From: Endomicrobiia bacterium
GTDB taxonomy: Bacteria; Elusimicrobiota; Endomicrobiia; Endomicrobiales; Endomicrobiaceae
Assembly: GCA_009782015.1 (NCBI GenBank)
Contig: WQUP01000047.1
Span: 1 to 6,762 of the forward strand
Length of the DNA stretch: 6,762 nt
Direction of reading: 5' to 3'
Part shown: piece by piece, positions 5,999 to 6,762 of the stretch
How positions within the stretch are numbered: position 1 is the stretch's first letter
Layout: each line of letters starts with the position of its first letter
The notes under the pieces: model-generated
What the model was told of the DNA's origin: nothing
Database searches by the model: none
What the model saw: the letters and a program-made list of their open reading frames with translations, nothing else
Program-made: the position numbers and the translations under genes

Positions 5999-6655
5999 AT
6001 GTATTACCTCATCAAAGGCCTTGTCCTTAACGCTAGAACGCACGGCGAAAATAATAAACTGATTACCCTTTACTCTTACGAGTGGGGGAAAGTGCAGGCT
6101 ATTGTTCCGGGCGCTAAAAAAATAGGCGCCAAGCTTTCTTCCGCCACCGAGCCTATTACGCAAAGCGAGTTCATGGTATTTCAAAACCATCCTTCAATGC
6201 GCCCAAAAGTTACGGGCGCGCGCATAATAGAAAATTACACCGCCGTTAAAACAGACTTTAAGCGTAACGTCTATGCGCTCTACGCCGCGGAAATCAGCGA
6301 CAAGCTTGCGCCTTTTAATCTTGAGCATGCCGAAAAATACGAACTCATAGCGCGCATCTGGGAAGTTTTGGGAAAATGCGAGCACCCCAGAAGAGCGGTC
6401 ACGGCTTTTATGCTGAGATTTCTAAAACTTTCCGGGTACGGTTTTGCGGATTACCTTAAGAACAGCGCCGTCTCGCTTGACAAGCATATTGAAAACGCCG
6501 TAAAAAAACTTTCTGCCTGCTCAGGAGACGACGTTGACGGCATCCGCGGCTTTGACGACGATAAAATATGGAGTTACGTAGAAAATTACGCCCTCAACTA
6601 CATAAAACCGCCTTCAGTCGGAATATTCCTAAGAAAAATAGAGGCAGAAGTTTAG
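5999..6655 (+). CDS. recO: DNA repair protein RecO
   Basis: A 218-residue cytoplasmic recombination mediator of the RecFOR pathway. RecO binds single-stranded DNA and SSB, anneals strands and helps RecR load RecA at gaps. Residues 1-80 match the N-terminal OB-fold, with KGLVLNARTHGENNKLITLY at 6-25 and WGKVQAIVPGAKK at 29-41, the usual G-A-R/K-K signature. A helical C-terminal domain follows (AVTAFMLRFLKLSGYGFADY at about 127-146). The Cys pairs that form a zinc site in many RecO proteins after the L-G-Y segment are missing, and the protein is shorter than the usual 240-250 residues. Zinc-less RecO proteins are known, E. coli RecO among them. The final codons GAA-GTT-TAG belong to the octamer repeat that follows, so the C-terminus may have been set by the repeat. 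The family is divergent, but this match is good. Confidence 0.88.
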   Translation: MYYLIKGLVLNARTHGENNKLITLYSYEWGKVQAIVPGAKKIGAKLSSATEPITQSEFMVFQNHPSMRPKVTGARIIENYTAVKTDFKRNVYALYAAEISDKLAPFNLEHAEKYELIARIWEVLGKCEHPRRAVTAFMLRFLKLSGYGFADYLKNSAVSLDKHIENAVKKLSACSGDDVDGIRGFDDDKIWSYVENYALNYIKPPSVGIFLRKIEAEV

Positions 6656-6740
6656 AAGATTAGAAGTTTGGAAGTTTAGCAAAGACACAGACTTTGTTGC
6701 TGCCGTTGCTAAACTTTCAAGCATCCAAACTTATAAGCTT
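6647..6740. repeat. Octamer-armed inverted repeat after recO
   Basis: Four 8-mers (GAAGTTTA, GAAGATTA, GAAGTTTG, GAAGTTTA) run from 6647 to 6678 and include the last two codons and stop of recO. The right arm (6705-6740) is an inverted, more degenerate copy; AAGTTTAGCAA at 6672-6682 pairs with 6706-6716. The short core can form a CAAAG/CTTTG hairpin (6680-6684 with 6692-6696). It shares both arms with the repeat at 4463-4606 but has a different core. Confidence 0.8.
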
Positions 6741-6741
6741 C

Positions 6742-6758
6742 GGCGCGCAGCGCGCGCC
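6742..6758. repeat. GC-rich hairpin at window end
   Basis: GGCGCGC-AGC-GCGCGCC is a perfect 7-bp stem with a 3-base loop, far richer in GC than its surroundings, followed by ATTT at the window edge. It could be a rho-independent terminator after recO if more Ts follow, or another dispersed palindrome. The sequence ends too soon to decide. Confidence 0.5.
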
Positions 6759-6762
6759 ATTT

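Noticed and set aside
1..6762. A novel defence, secretion or biosynthetic system
   Set aside because: All seven genes belong to conserved housekeeping families. The novelty, if any, lies in the spacer repeats and in variant residues.

Overview
The window is a stretch of core bacterial chromosome with every gene on the + strand. In order it holds the 3' end of aspS (aspartyl-tRNA synthetase), phoH/ybeZ, a pgpH-type 7TM-HD phosphodiesterase gene, ybeY, two tandem genes for CNNM/CBS-domain (CorC-like) membrane proteins, and recO. Nothing in the coding sequence suggests a phage, plasmid, defence or secretion system. I see no tRNA, rRNA, CRISPR array or transposase.

The gene order combines two known arrangements. 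phoH-ybeY-corC is the ybeZ-ybeY-ybeX operon of proteobacteria, while phoH-pgpH(yqfF)-ybeY-...-recO is the layout of Bacillus and relatives. dgkA, cdd and era, which sit between ybeY and recO in Bacillus, are replaced here by the two CNNM/CBS genes. The set covers rRNA processing and ribosome quality control (YbeY, PhoH), probable c-di-AMP breakdown (PgpH), divalent-cation transport (CNNM/CBS pair), recombination (RecO) and aminoacylation (AspRS). The composite order, frequent ATA codons, weak Shine-Dalgarno sites and repeat-filled spacers suggest an under-studied Gram-negative phylum. Elusimicrobiota is my guess, at low confidence and from pattern memory only.

The most unusual part is the spacers. 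The six spacers longer than 50 bp (after aspS, phoH, pgpH, the two CNNM genes and recO) each contain a paired inverted repeat. Three have arms made of a 7-bp tandem unit (TTAATAG-like), two have arms made of an 8-bp unit (GAAGTTTA/G-like), and one is a REPIN-like pair of CCGGC hairpins. The arms enclose different core hairpins and run directly into the stop codons of the genes before them, so the last codons of some genes are repeat sequence. Only ybeY and the first CNNM gene, which overlap by 19 bp, have no repeat between them.

Protein-level oddities are a PgpH homologue without the usual ectodomain, a YbeY with Asp in place of the third metal-binding His, and two CNNM paralogues that differ at positions usually conserved in the transport domain.
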